This document shows, in pieces, positions 54,182-64,000 of a stretch of DNA of 64,000 nt (position 1 is the stretch's first letter; each line of letters starts with the position of its first letter). The stretch is from Limonium bicolor. Lineage: Eukaryota > Streptophyta > Magnoliopsida > Caryophyllales > Plumbaginaceae. A model generated the notes under the pieces. It worked only from the letters and a program-made list of their open reading frames with translations, was not told the DNA's origin and searched no databases. Made by a program: the position numbers and the translations under genes. The stretch spans positions 291,129,533 to 291,193,532 of the forward strand of contig CM041778.1 of the NCBI GenBank assembly GCA_023374045.1. The letters are read 5' to 3'.

Positions 54182-55412
54182 ATTTCCCCCTTTTTGATGC
54201 GGCAAACTGTTGAAGTCTTGAATCTCTTGCATTAATCTTAGCCACAGCAGTTGTTAACAAGCTAAACATTTCTTTCTTTGACAAGGTATTGAATGCACTT
54301 TCTATGAGTTCAGAACTTACCTCGTCTGCTTCTAGGATCTCTTGCCATCCATCTTTAGCCATCATGCAGAAGTTCATATCTGATTGTACGCTGATCCTTT
54401 CATCATCTTCAACCACCGCAGTCATGCATACTTGTGCTACCTCTTCTGTCTCTGAGTCTTCATCTGACTCTTCTTGTCCCCACGCTACAGCTGCTGCCTC
54501 TGTGAATTTTTTGATTTTGTCACGAAATTCATCCTTTGTCTTTAACATACAGTCCTTCACCACATGTCCAGGCTTGTTACACCGGAAACAAATAATTTGT
54601 TCCTTCTTATACTTGAATCTGTCAGTTCTGGACCCAGACCCTCTTCTTCCGCTGAAGATCTTCCTAATTCCGTTAGCTATCATAGTAATCTCTTCATCCT
54701 CGTTAGCATCATCATCTTCTTTATCGCTTGATATCTTCTTCGCCTTTAGTGCCAGATCCTTACTAACACCGAGTCCAACTAGTCCACCTTTCATCTTGCC
54801 TTCGTACACTGTTAGTTCAGACCCCAGTTCTTCAAAGGACAATTTTGATAGATCCTTCGTAGACTCTAAAACGGTGGTGTAATTTAACCATTCTTTGCAC
54901 AAACTATCCAGAAACCTCTCGTTTATTTGAGCATTATCCAGAGTTACACCGACCGTCTTAAGTTCACATAAAATTTTATCAAATTTTTCTATTGCCTCCG
55001 TAATTGTTTCTCCCTCTTCCATCTTAAAATTATCAAGCTGCCTCTTGAGTTGTTTTCCCTTTGCTTTCTTGACTGAATCTGTCCCCGCGTAAGCCGTCTT
55101 AAGGAATTCCCAAACCTCTTTTGCGGTGCGCAAACCTAAGACTTTCTGTTGGTCCGAGTCTGACAGGGAAGACATTATAACTCTCCTTGCTTGTCGATTC
55201 TTACTTATTAATTTGTTATCATTCTCCCCCCAGCTAGACTTTGGCTTATCCTTGGTAACTCCTTCTTCAACATATTTCGGTTTTAGGTCTCCTTCAGTCA
55301 CCACATCCCAAAGTTGAAGATCAATTGAAATAAGTTGATCCTCCATCTGTTCACACCAGCTTGTATAGTTGAACTTGGTCAACTTAGGTGGCTTGACACT
55401 GTAGGTATTCAT
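54123..55412 (-). CDS. gag: Intact copia Gag of the deleted copy
   Basis: 429 residues from ATG 55412. The N-terminus (KFNYTSWCEQMEDQL) and the UBN2-type capsid domain (VWEFLKTAYAG, QLDNFKMEEGETITEAIEKF, FLDSLCKEWLNY) are typical of Ty1/copia. A CCHC zinc knuckle CFRCNKPGHVVKDC follows near residue 275. The last ~40 residues, after AVAKIN, come from fusion to the polypurine-tract region and LTR 3, because pol is deleted. No stop or frameshift interrupts it, unlike the gag of the neighbouring complete element. The product would be the particle shell protein. Confidence 0.9.
   Translation of the reverse strand: MNTYSVKPPKLTKFNYTSWCEQMEDQLISIDLQLWDVVTEGDLKPKYVEEGVTKDKPKSSWGENDNKLISKNRQARRVIMSSLSDSDQQKVLGLRTAKEVWEFLKTAYAGTDSVKKAKGKQLKRQLDNFKMEEGETITEAIEKFDKILCELKTVGVTLDNAQINERFLDSLCKEWLNYTTVLESTKDLSKLSFEELGSELTVYEGKMKGGLVGLGVSKDLALKAKKISSDKEDDDANEDEEITMIANGIRKIFSGRRGSGSRTDRFKYKKEQIICFRCNKPGHVVKDCMLKTKDEFRDKIKKFTEAAAVAWGQEESDEDSETEEVAQVCMTAVVEDDERISVQSDMNFCMMAKDGWQEILEADEVSSELIESAFNTLSKKEMFSLLTTAVAKINARDSRLQQFAASKRGKLLMYFDRQTQLQSITEEII
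54182..54196 (-). other. Polypurine tract, copia deleted copy
   Basis: Minus strand AAAAAGGGGGAAAT directly before the LTR start. Confidence 0.85.
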
Positions 55413-55457
55413 CTCGACCTACCCTGAGAGATTTTTCTCTGAATTTAGGGTAACCTT

Positions 55458-55469
55458 GCTCTGATACCA
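55458..55469 (-). other. Primer binding site, tRNA-iMet (copia deleted copy)
   Basis: Minus strand TGGTATCAGAGC, two bases from the LTR end. Confidence 0.9.
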
Positions 55470-55471
55470 AT

Positions 55472-56035
55472 TGTAGAATCCTACTGAGCGTGAGACTAGA
55501 ACAGACAGAATACGATGATGATAAACGAACACTGTAACTCAGATTATCACTCAGAACACGTATCAAACTCGATACAAGATTGGCACGTAGTATGTTCACC
55601 ACACTACCTATACACGAGATCTAAACTCTCAACACGTTAAGAGAACAATCCTCTCTTAACACCTCACACGGAAAATATGCTTCTCAGTACGAATTATCTA
55701 TCAGTACTATACTAATCTTTCTCATGTAAACATCTCTCACTCAAGACTTATGCGGCGCTTTTTCTTTTGTTTTCACAACTCTCTCTATTGCTTTGTTCCC
55801 CCAAAAACCCTACCGTAACCCTAGAGTTACAATCCCATATATAGATTCCGATACCATTAATTACAACTCATAAATCATAGATATTATTTATCTTTAATAG
55901 ATAGATAAAAAGCCGTTTAAGATATTCTTCCTGCTTAGATTATTTCCTCGGTTATGGACTGGCGCGTGGATTTCTTTATTTATTCTTCACGCTCATCAGT
56001 CTGAAGCTGAGTTTGCCGATCAAAATACATCAACA
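55472..56035 (-). repeat. Copia LTR 2 (shared by both copies)
   Basis: 564 bases. On its left is the primer site of the deleted copy, on its right the polypurine tract (56036-56050) of the complete copy, so one LTR serves as 5' LTR of one and 3' LTR of the other. TATATA at 55837-55843. Confidence 0.88.
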
Positions 56036-56470
56036 ATTTCCCCCTTTTTGATGCGGCAAACTGTTGAAGTCTTGAATCTCTTGCATTAATTCCCCCTGAA
56101 TCTTGTAATGCCATAGCTTCGCAAGAAAGTTCCATCTACTGTTGGTATTCCCCCTTAATCTCACATCTACTGTTGGTATTCCCCCTTAATCTCACATCTT
56201 TTTCTGCTTGCCCTGTACTTAGTGTAAAACTCACAACCTTTTGTGCATTAAATGTGATATGACAGCAAGTAAAAGAATAAAGAGACAAATAACCGAACAT
56301 AATCTCTACATATGTGATTCGCATCATAAACCCACTTGTACCAAGTATCAACAGACAGAGTAATGGAGATTCAGTTCGAGAATTTTTAAAACAAATATAC
56401 TAGCCGTAAGCACAACACAAGTATAAACCTGCACCACTGTTTGTGCATAAACCCATTTGTTAAAGACTTC

Positions 56471-57931
56471 CTAATACACTTCCCCCTTTTGCCACATCAA
56501 AAAGAGACAAAAGATAGCAGATATTGTAATGAGCAAGAAGGGGAGGGGTAGGATGCAATCCAACTGAAAAAAAATACTAAAATTATCAGATTGTTCAGAT
56601 GTTGAGTTATCCGCCGACATCAAGAAATTAAGTTTGTCCTCCAGAATCTGCAGCCGGTCCAGTAAGCGCTTCTCCATTGCCATCATTGAGTCGAGGACTG
56701 ACTGGATCAGAGAGGCGGTGGAGGGAAGTGCATGGCCAGTCTTCTCCTCATGTTGCCCTGTTTGTTTGAATTGCCAGCCTGACGATGTCAATTCCAAGCC
56801 CATCTTGGAGAGTGTTGCGACAGCTAGATAGTTAGTGGGTTGAGCAGTGACGAAATAAGCATCATCTTTAACAAGATTGAAATGACGAAGAACCTTTGTA
56901 AGCCAGAAGGGGTAAGGAATGGAGGGCTTGGAGCTATTCACAATTAACCGCAAGTGAGATATGATGAGTCTTGGCAAGGAGAGATGAATCTTTTTATCTA
57001 AGCACCACATCAATCCTAAATCCACGGGTGTGACCTTATCACGCATATCAGAGCGTGGGAGTAATGTCTGATAAGCAAGCAAATGGAGTAACCTTGGTAA
57101 TACATCTAGGTCTCTCTGTGGATAGTGCTTCAGTCTAGAACTAGCACGAGTCAGGCCAAAGTGTTGCACAACGTCAGAGTGCGGTGCGACATCCACCTTC
57201 TGAGTATTAAACTCAGCTAAACCATCGAGAGGGACATCAAGAATCATAGCAAGCCATGCAGGAGAGATTATCATTTTTATTCCAGCCACCTCAGTCTTAA
57301 ACTCGTATGGTGAAACGAATTCTAAATTTAGAACAAACGGAAAGAGTAACTCTGGGTAGTAGGTGGTTTCAGAATTAAATAATTTGTCCCAACCTTGAAA
57401 TTTAACAATTTCCACCAACGATTCCAGCGAGTTCTTGCCTAACCAATCGCAATCAACCAATTTTCCAGGAAGAATATCGGATTCAAGCATCGAACGATTA
57501 AAAATGGGTTTCTGTGGAAAGGTACGACCTGGGTTTTGCGACCGTTCTTGATGAAACTCCTTGACCTTGGATGCAAAAGGACGACGTGGCACAGACTTCA
57601 GCCTCTTCGACGATCGCTGTTGAACTACTGGAGAATCACCCTCTTTGCGCTTTGGGTTCACCGAGGAAGCATCGTCGATTCCCGGAGCGGCTTTCTTTGT
57701 AGGTGTGCGCAACCGACGACGTGTTTTAGCCAGAGGAATGTCGTCCTCAGTAGGAACAGCAGAGGAATCTTCATCGCTGACGATAGTGGTTTCTTTTGGA
57801 GTTGGAGATTTTGCGTCGGGTGAGGGTTTTGAGATGGAATCGGGGACGATTGTTTGTTGGCTATAATGCTCCGGTTTTTCAGTAGCAAGAGGAACAGCAT
57901 TCTCATAAATGAGTTGTTCGAAAGAATCCAT
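56471..57931 (-). CDS. Extra ORF downstream of copia pol (env-like or additional ORF)
   Basis: 486 residues from ATG 57931, which has a better start context (GCCATGG) than the in-frame ATG at 57988. The N-terminal ~140 residues are Ser/Pro/Lys-rich with basic clusters (KTRRRLRTPTKK, SSKRLKSVPRRPF). A globular part follows, with GWDKLF, YYPELLFPFVLNLEF, VAGIKMIISPAWLAMILDVP and LLHLLAYQTLLPRSDM, like a domain seen in plant retroelement additional ORFs. Near the C-terminus are a leucine-heptad segment (MMAMEKRLLDRLQILEDKL) and a hydrophobic, membrane-like stretch LPLPFLLITISAIFCLFLMW (~461-480). There are no stops or frameshifts. An Env-like role is possible but not shown. Confidence 0.7.
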   Translation of the reverse strand: MDSFEQLIYENAVPLATEKPEHYSQQTIVPDSISKPSPDAKSPTPKETTIVSDEDSSAVPTEDDIPLAKTRRRLRTPTKKAAPGIDDASSVNPKRKEGDSPVVQQRSSKRLKSVPRRPFASKVKEFHQERSQNPGRTFPQKPIFNRSMLESDILPGKLVDCDWLGKNSLESLVEIVKFQGWDKLFNSETTYYPELLFPFVLNLEFVSPYEFKTEVAGIKMIISPAWLAMILDVPLDGLAEFNTQKVDVAPHSDVVQHFGLTRASSRLKHYPQRDLDVLPRLLHLLAYQTLLPRSDMRDKVTPVDLGLMWCLDKKIHLSLPRLIISHLRLIVNSSKPSIPYPFWLTKVLRHFNLVKDDAYFVTAQPTNYLAVATLSKMGLELTSSGWQFKQTGQHEEKTGHALPSTASLIQSVLDSMMAMEKRLLDRLQILEDKLNFLMSADNSTSEQSDNFSIFFQLDCILPLPFLLITISAIFCLFLMWQKGEVY

Positions 57932-57988
57932 GGCTGAAGGAAGAAGGAAGGAGGGAAAATTTTCAAGAACGAAGCTCGAGAAGAGCAA

Positions 57989-58968
57989 GAGTTGGCACTG
58001 TTTAAGAGACTTCGGGAGGTGTAACCAAGTGAGTAAGCAGTAGATGTTTTAAGTATGCTGAGAATAGGAGAGAAATAGAATAAAAAAAATTGTGTGGGGT
58101 TTTTTTTTTATTCAAAAATTAAAGCTAAACTCCTCCGTTTGAAAATAAACACAGTTGAGAGATCTAGACTGAGTCTTTCAGAATAAAACCTTTAGAAGAT
58201 TAGGAAGATGAGCACATTTATCTACAAAGATATCACCCAGCATACATTAGGAAATAATGACTCCAGTCTCCTGATATTAATAAATCTCCTTCAGTGAACA
58301 TACCACAAGCAGGGCATGTGGATAATTTGAGTGAATAAGCCTGTGCACAATCATAACTCCCTTTGAAACGACAAGAGGTGAGAAGTATAATCATATTCCA
58401 TTATACCTTTCATCACCACAGACTCATACTCACAGCTGTGAAAGACATTATTTGTGTTATTTAGTAAACAACACCTTGACTTTTTCTCTCCATCCATGTA
58501 GCGACTTTGGGTCAACTTGTCCAGAGTAATTACCTTAGAAAGTTAGATGATGAAGCATCCTTGAAGACTTAATTATCGAATGAAAGAGGCCAAATACGTG
58601 TTGTTTGTGCTGTGAGCAGAGGAATCTCTTGCCTTGTTTGTTCCATTGTATTATAAAGCCACTGTGATGTTATAGCATTTAGTTTTATTGCATACCCCAA
58701 CATGATGCTTGTGAGACACATTCAGGAGATTTATACGAAAGAGGAGAAAAGATGCATACATCCAATTAATGTATATTCGGAAGACATGCTGAAGTAAATA
58801 ACATACTCATCTTAATAACCTTCATAACGTTGTATCCATAAAAGACTTGGTATAGAATACTATCATCCATGAGGAACAATCAGAGATGTTTAGAGTAAAA
58901 AAAAAAACAAACCCACAACCGAACAAAATAAAAGAAAATTAACAAAAACAAAACATCTGATCTATCTC
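57989..58968 (-). other. Spacer between copia pol and the extra ORF
   Basis: About 1 kb of AT-rich sequence with many stops in all frames. I see no gene, promoter or clear splice pair here, though it could hold the intron or promoter that expresses the extra ORF. Confidence 0.5.
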
Positions 58969-61900
58969 TCACTTGGTATCTACCATGCCAATCTCAAAAC
59001 GAAGTCGCTCAAAAGTCTCTCTTGGTAAGGGCTTGGTGAATATATCGGCCAACTGTTTTTCTGTGGGACAATGAACGAGAATAACATGGCCATGTTCAAC
59101 GTGATCACGAATAAAATGATGACGGATGTCAATGTGTTTGGAACGTGAGTGATGAACCGGATTTTTGGTTAGCTCAATTGCACTGGTATTGTCGCAATAG
59201 ATAGGAATAGGAATGAAGAAAGACCATAATCCTCAAGCTGCTGATGAAGCCATAAGATCTGGGCACAACACGCCGCCGCAGCCACATACTCAGCTTCAGT
59301 CGTAGACAGAGCAACCGAAGCTTGTTTCCTAGAAGACCAAGCAATGAGATTAGAACCCAAAAATTGAGCTGTGCCCGTGGTACTCTTCCTATCAGTAAGA
59401 GAGCCACCAAAATCTGCATCAGTATATCCAGAGAGTGTAGGCAACGAAGTAGCCGTGTATAGAAGTCCAAGAGATGATGTCCCTTGTAAGTAGCGAAAAT
59501 GCGTTTGACCGCTTTGACATGAGGTGTTTTGGGATTAGATTGGAACCGAGCGCAAAAACACACACTTTGCATAATATCAGGCCGACTCGCGGTAAGATAG
59601 AGAAGAGACCCTATCATCCCCCTATAAATAGTAGGATCTGTAGATTCTGCAGTGGGTTCCAGTCCCAGTCTGAGAGTGGTTGACATCGGAGTGAACATTG
59701 GTTTACACTCATTGAACTTGTATTTCGCTAAAAGCTCCAACGTATATTTAGTTTGGCTGACAAAGGTGCCATCAGCTGTCTGTCGAATCTGCAAGCCAAG
59801 AAAATAAGTTAACTCACCCATGTTACTCATTTGGAACTCTTGAGTCATTACGGTCTCAAACTCCTTTGTTAGCTGAGGACTGGTGGACCCGAAGACAATG
59901 TCATCGACATATATCTGAACCAGAAGCTTATCCACCCCGCACTGTTTGATAAACAGTGTACGATCAACATGTCCACGTACAAACTGTTGACTAACAAGGA
60001 AAGTGGTCAATCTTTCATACCACGCCCTTGGTGCTTGTTTAAGCCCATATAATGCCTTTTTCAACCGATAGACATGAGTAGGATGGATAGGATCTTCAAA
60101 CCCCGGGGGTTGAGTAACATATACCTCTTCCTTGAGGTGTCCATTTAGGAAGGCACACTTAACGTCCATCTGGTAGAGTGTGAACCTATGTAAAGTGGCA
60201 AAGGCTATGAGCAATCGAATAGCCTCAAGTCGTGCAACGGGAGCATAGGTTTCATCAAAATCCAATCCCTCCTGTTGGTTATACCCTTTGGCAACTAGTC
60301 GAGCTTTGTTTCTGGATATCTGACCATTTGAATCCAGTTTATTACGATAGACCCACTTCGTTCCTATAATGTTCTGATTTTCGGGTTTTTCAACAAGTTC
60401 CCATACCTCATTTCGTACAAACTCATTCAACTCCTCATGCATTGCATTTATCCAGCTTTCATGTTCTAATGCTTCCTTCACAGTTTTTGGCTCTATTGTT
60501 GATACAAATCCAAAGTAAGCACAATAGTTTTGTGCATTCGACCTGGTTTGTACCCCTGAGTTCAAGTCTGACAAAATATTGTTAATCTCTATACCCGGGG
60601 CGTTACGGGGTGTCAGACGACGCATGACTCTGGCTTCCTGGTTCACTACTGGTGGGATGACAGTGTGCTCTGGTGGTGTGGCTTCTAAGGTCGGAACCGA
60701 TGAAGGAAGAACTTGAGTTCGTACCACTTCTACCTCTGAATCAGTTTCGGAATTATTTTCCATGAGTACATCATCGGCCTTACACTGAAAGAGATCTTTT
60801 ATCTCCTGATGACTGACACGTCCTCCAAAGTTATTCTCGTCAAACGTAACATTTGCAGACTCTTCAACAACCAAGGTGCGTTTGTTAAAAACCCTATAAG
60901 CTTTACTGCTCATTGCATAGCCGAGAAATACTCCTTCATCACTTCTTTTATCAAACTTCCCAAGTTGAGTCTTTCCATGATTGAGGATATAACACGAGCA
61001 CCCAAACACTCTGAAATGTGATATAGATGGTTTGCGCCCTTTGTACAGTTCATAGGGAGTCTTGACTAGAATTGGCCGAATCAAGGCTCGATTGAGAATA
61101 TAACATGCCGTATTTATCGCCTCCCCCCAAAAACTTGGTGCAAGCCCACTACCATTTAGCATCGTACGAGCCATTTCTTGGAGAGTCCTATTTTTACGTT
61201 CCACCACTCCATTTTGCTGAGGAGTTCTGGCTGCGGAATAGGTATGTGTGATTCCGTTGTCAGTACAGAACTGGGACATCTTCTGGTTTATGAATTCCGT
61301 CCCCTGATCAGTCCTAATAGTCTTGACCTTATTCTCCGTTTGAGTCTGAATCTTAGCAAACAGACTAATAATCTCAGAATATGTATGATCCTTACTATGA
61401 AGTAGAACCACCCATGTGTACCTTGAGTAATCATCAACGACCACCAGTATATATCTCTTACCAGACCTGCTCTGAATCCTCATTGGTCCCATTAAATCCA
61501 TATGAATCAACTCTAGAGTCTTGGTGCTATTGACCGCATGAGTCGAAGAGTGCGAAACCCTTGTTTGTTTGTTCAGGGCACAATCAGCACAGATAACATC
61601 ATGACTTATCCTTCTTTGTGGTAACCCATTGACTAACTCCTTTAGTCTCAATCTGTTAATCAACCTGTAATGAGCATGTCCTAACCTCCGATGCCACAAA
61701 ACTTCTTCATCATCTTTAGCTGTAAGACAAGTTAAGTCTTCCTGGTCGTTCACATCTACCATGTAAAGATTTCCTACTCTACACCCTTGTAACAGTACCT
61801 CCTGTGTAACCTTGTTACGAATTTGAAATCCATTAGAATCAAAGATAACCTCCGAGGGACCTTTGTCGCACACTTGTGACACGCTTAACAGATCATGACT

Positions 61901-62073
61901 GAGACCTTCCACCAAACTACTTGATCAATACAATTCTCTTTGCCAATCGACCCTACTCCTATTATTCTCCCTTTGCCATTGTTCCCAAATGTAACTTTTC
62001 CTCCTCGATGTTCTTCTAAGGAATTGAACTTCTTCCTATCTCCACTCATGTGTCGTGAGCACCCACTGTCCAT
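58969..62073 (-). pseudogene. pol: Copia pol: protease, integrase, RT, RNase H
   Basis: Protease: WLMDSGCSRHMSG (~62060). After a frame change near 61915 a long frame encodes the GAG-pre-integrase zinc domain ([16 protein letters not shown]...CADCALNKQ). Next is the integrase core with Asp in HMDLMGPM, Asp in IRTDQGTEF and Glu in NGVVERKNR, then RT ([23 protein letters not shown], active site [11 protein letters not shown]). RNase H ([21 protein letters not shown]) is in another frame (59169-59450). The C-terminal stretch to the stop at 58969 needs one more frame change near 59180. Few defects, but it cannot be read in one frame. Confidence 0.9.
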
Positions 62074-63847
62074 CAGCCACCAGTTCTCACATAACGAGGT
62101 AGCCAGTGCCTAAACACACCCAATTACTGTTTAGCTTTAGGTACCCATACTAGCCTAGATCCTGTTTTACACCTAAACTGCGAATGATAGTTGTTATTAC
62201 TAGCTCTAGACTGACGTGTATTGTCAACAAAAGATTTTCTATAGTATAAATCCCTACAAAACCAACACTATGACCGGGTTTGTGGCAATATTGACACAAA
62301 AATCTTGACTTAAGAGATCTTTCATAAAAGACTTTTTTTACTGGAGTATAAACAGGTGTAACACTCTTCTTCTTCCCGGTTAGCATCTGAGTTAAATCTT
62401 TTCCAGTGTACCAAACGGGATTCCGTGGTGTTGCTAGTTCTTTTTCTCTCCTAACCTTGGACAAGTTATCCTCTAACATCTCATTTTGCTTTCTTAAGTT
62501 CTCATGCCTCTCTTGTAACGTTTCAAATTCAGATTGAACCCAAGCAGGTAAACAAGCAACTCTCTCTTTTATCGGTTTGACAAACTTAATAGTAATTTTT
62601 CTTTATCCTGAGATTCATTAGCAGACTCTATAGGAATATCTAGGTTTGACAGTCTAGATTCAAGCAGTTTAATCTTAGCCACAGCAGTTGTTAACAAGCT
62701 AAACATTTCTTTCTTTGACAAGGTATTGAATGCACTTTCTATGAGTTCAGGACTTACCTCGTCTGCTTCTAGGATCTCTTGCCATCCATCTTTAGCCATC
62801 ATGCAGAAGTTCCTATCTGATTGTACGCTGACCTTTCATCATCTTCAACCACCGCAGTCATGCATACTTGTGCTACCTCTTCTGTCTCTGAGTCTTCATC
62901 TGACTCTTCTTGTCCCCACGCTGCAGCTGCTGCCTCTGTGAATTTTTTGATTTTGTCACGAAATTCATCCTTTGTCTTTAACATACAGTCCTTCACCACA
63001 TGTCCAGGCTTGTTACACCGGAAACAAATAATTTGTTCCTTCTTATACTTGAATCTGTCAGTTCTGGACCCAGACCCTCTTCTTCCGCCGAAGATCTTCC
63101 TAATTCCGTTAGCTATCATAGTAATCTCTTCATCCTCGTTAGCATCATCATCTTCTTTATCGCTTGATATCTTCTTCGCCTTTAGTGCCAGATCCTTACT
63201 AACACCGAGTCCAACTAGTCCACCTTTCATCTTGCCTTCGTACACTGTTAGTTCAGACCCCAGTTCTTCAAAGGACAATTTTGATAGATCCTTCGTAGAC
63301 TCTAAAACGGTGGTGTAGTTTAACCATTCTTTGCACAAACTATCCAGAAACCTCTCGTTTATTTGAGCATTATCCAGAGTTACACCGACCGTCTTAAGTT
63401 CACATAAAATTTTATCAAATTTTTCTATTGCCTCCGTAATTGTTTCTCCCTCTTCCATCTTAAAATTATCAAGCTGCCTCTTGAGTTGTTTTCCCTTTGC
63501 TTTCTTGACTGAATCTGTCCCCGCGTAAGCCGTCTTAAGGAATTCCCAAACCTCTTTTGCGGTGCGCAAACCTAAGACTTTCTGTTGGTCCGAGTCTGAC
63601 AGGGAAGACATTATAACTCTCCTTGCTTGTCGATTCTTACTTATCAATTTGTTATCATTCTCCCCCCAGCTAGACTTTGGCTTATCCTTGGTAACTCCTT
63701 CTTCAACATATTTCGGTTTTAGTCTCCTTCAGTCACCACATCCCAAAGTTGAAGATCAATTGAAATAAGTTGATCCTCCATCTGTTCACACCAGCTTGTA
63801 TAGTTGAACTTGGTCAACTTAGGTGGCTTGACACTGTAGGTATTCAT
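62074..63847 (-). pseudogene. gag: Copia Gag and Gag-Pol junction of the complete element
   Basis: Start ATG at 63847 and the same Gag as at 54123-55412, but with a one-base loss near 63721 (shortly after the start) and another near 62831. Zinc knuckle CFRCNKPGHVVKDC is intact. Beyond the end of the deleted copy's gag it continues AKIKLLESRLSNLDI. A second cysteine motif (CQYCHKPGHS) near 62285 is followed by a frame change, leading to protease. It is broken compared with the near-identical intact copy next door. Confidence 0.85.
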
Positions 63848-63892
63848 CTCGACCTACCCTGAGAGATTTTTCTCTGAATTTAGGGTAACCTT

Positions 63893-63904
63893 GCTCTGAT
63901 ACCA
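63893..63904 (-). other. Primer binding site, tRNA-iMet (complete copia)
   Basis: Minus strand TGGTATCAGAGC beside LTR 1. Confidence 0.9.
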
Positions 63905-63906
63905 AT

Positions 63907-64000
63907 TGAAGAATCCTACTGAGCGTGAGACTAGAACAGACAGAATACGATGATGATAAACGAACACTGTAACTCAGATTATCACTCAGAACACGTATCA
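63907..64000 (-). repeat. Copia LTR 1, truncated by window end
   Basis: First 94 bases match LTRs 2 and 3 apart from GAAGAATCC in place of GTAGAATCC. Confidence 0.88.

Larger units (their letters stand above)
53660..56035 (-). mobile_element. Internally deleted Ty1/copia copy (LTR-gag-LTR)
   Basis: Two minus-strand LTRs (53660-54181 and 55472-56035) flank an interior of only 1.3 kb. The interior holds a complete gag, a primer site (55458-55469) and a polypurine tract (54182-54196). Protease to the extra ORF is deleted: the junction at about 54236 joins the sequence next to the polypurine tract to the end of gag, with TTAA shared by both sides. It shares the 55472-56035 LTR with the complete element to its right. 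Confidence 0.85.
56036..64000 (-). mobile_element. Complete Ty1/copia element, 5' LTR cut by window end
   Basis: Minus-strand order from the right: LTR 1 (63907 onwards), primer site, gag with two one-base deletions, protease, integrase, RT and RNase H with a few frame changes, a ~1 kb spacer, an intact extra ORF (56471-57931), polypurine tract and LTR 2. The INT-before-RT order defines Ty1/copia. The extra 3' ORF recalls the Sire/Maximus type, but the short LTR is not typical, so the lineage is open. Confidence 0.85.

Noticed and set aside
54289..54882. Plus-strand open frame of 197 residues opposite the copia gag, repeated at 62821-63318
   Set aside because: Shadow of the minus-strand gag, with serine/leucine-rich low-complexity translation and no independent support.
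1..64000. tRNA, rRNA or other structured host RNA genes
   Set aside because: Only tRNA-complementary primer sites were found. I saw no complete tRNA cloverleaf or rRNA sequence by eye; a tRNAscan/Rfam run would be decisive.

Overview
The window is a repeat-dense, heterochromatin-like stretch of a flowering-plant genome, most likely a eudicot. I found no ordinary host gene. Almost every base can be assigned to LTR retrotransposons (Ty3/gypsy chromoviruses, one Ty1/copia family and one non-autonomous element) or to CACTA DNA transposons, nested inside one another. Six insertions can be closed with exact target-site duplications (TSDs): CCCGT, AAG, TTA, ACTGT, GACTT and CCTAG.

Layout. 1-7338: chromovirus A (+), with the left end of its 5' LTR outside the window, decayed gag-pol and a chromodomain. 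7344-52137: one ~2.3 kb minus-strand LTR of a distantly related element B, split into four pieces by later insertions. These are (i) a 6.0 kb non-autonomous LTR element primed by tRNA-Asp (7545-13560); (ii) a 22 kb CACTA element (13723-35868) with remnants of a TNP2-like transposase and a TNPA-like/ULP1-protease gene, which itself holds a smaller CACTA element (13800-17032), a minus-strand solo LTR (21477-33531) and, inside that, a rearranged Tekay-like chromovirus (21814-32044); (iii) a 14.3 kb Tekay-like chromovirus with 3.94 kb LTRs (37227-51520). 52138-53659: degenerate sequence with no recognised gene. 53660-64000: a minus-strand Ty1/copia family arranged as LTR-gag-LTR-complete element-LTR, with an intact extra ORF downstream of pol.

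The main discovery is in the 37227-51520 element. Between gag and protease lies an intact AlkB-type Fe(II)/2-oxoglutarate dioxygenase domain of the plant ALKBH1 type (42995-43734). It has all iron and 2-oxoglutarate ligands. Its frame has no ATG before the catalytic core, but a consensus splice donor at the end of gag (42850|42851) joins in frame either to an acceptor just before AlkB (42994|42995) or to one just before protease (43916|43917). This predicts two products from one retroelement: Gag-AlkB, and Gag-Pro-Pol with AlkB removed as part of an intron. Two more small in-frame introns interrupt gag. The AlkB and integrase-chromodomain frames are open, while gag, protease, RT and RNase H carry stops or frameshifts.

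A second theme is structural. Different LTR families here carry arrays of short imperfect palindromes: ~72-bp-period CCGGAC/CCGAAC arrays in the Tekay-like LTRs, and GCCGCC-type hairpins with partly compensating stems in the non-autonomous element. Coordinates come from reading the sequence by eye; no alignment or database search was run.
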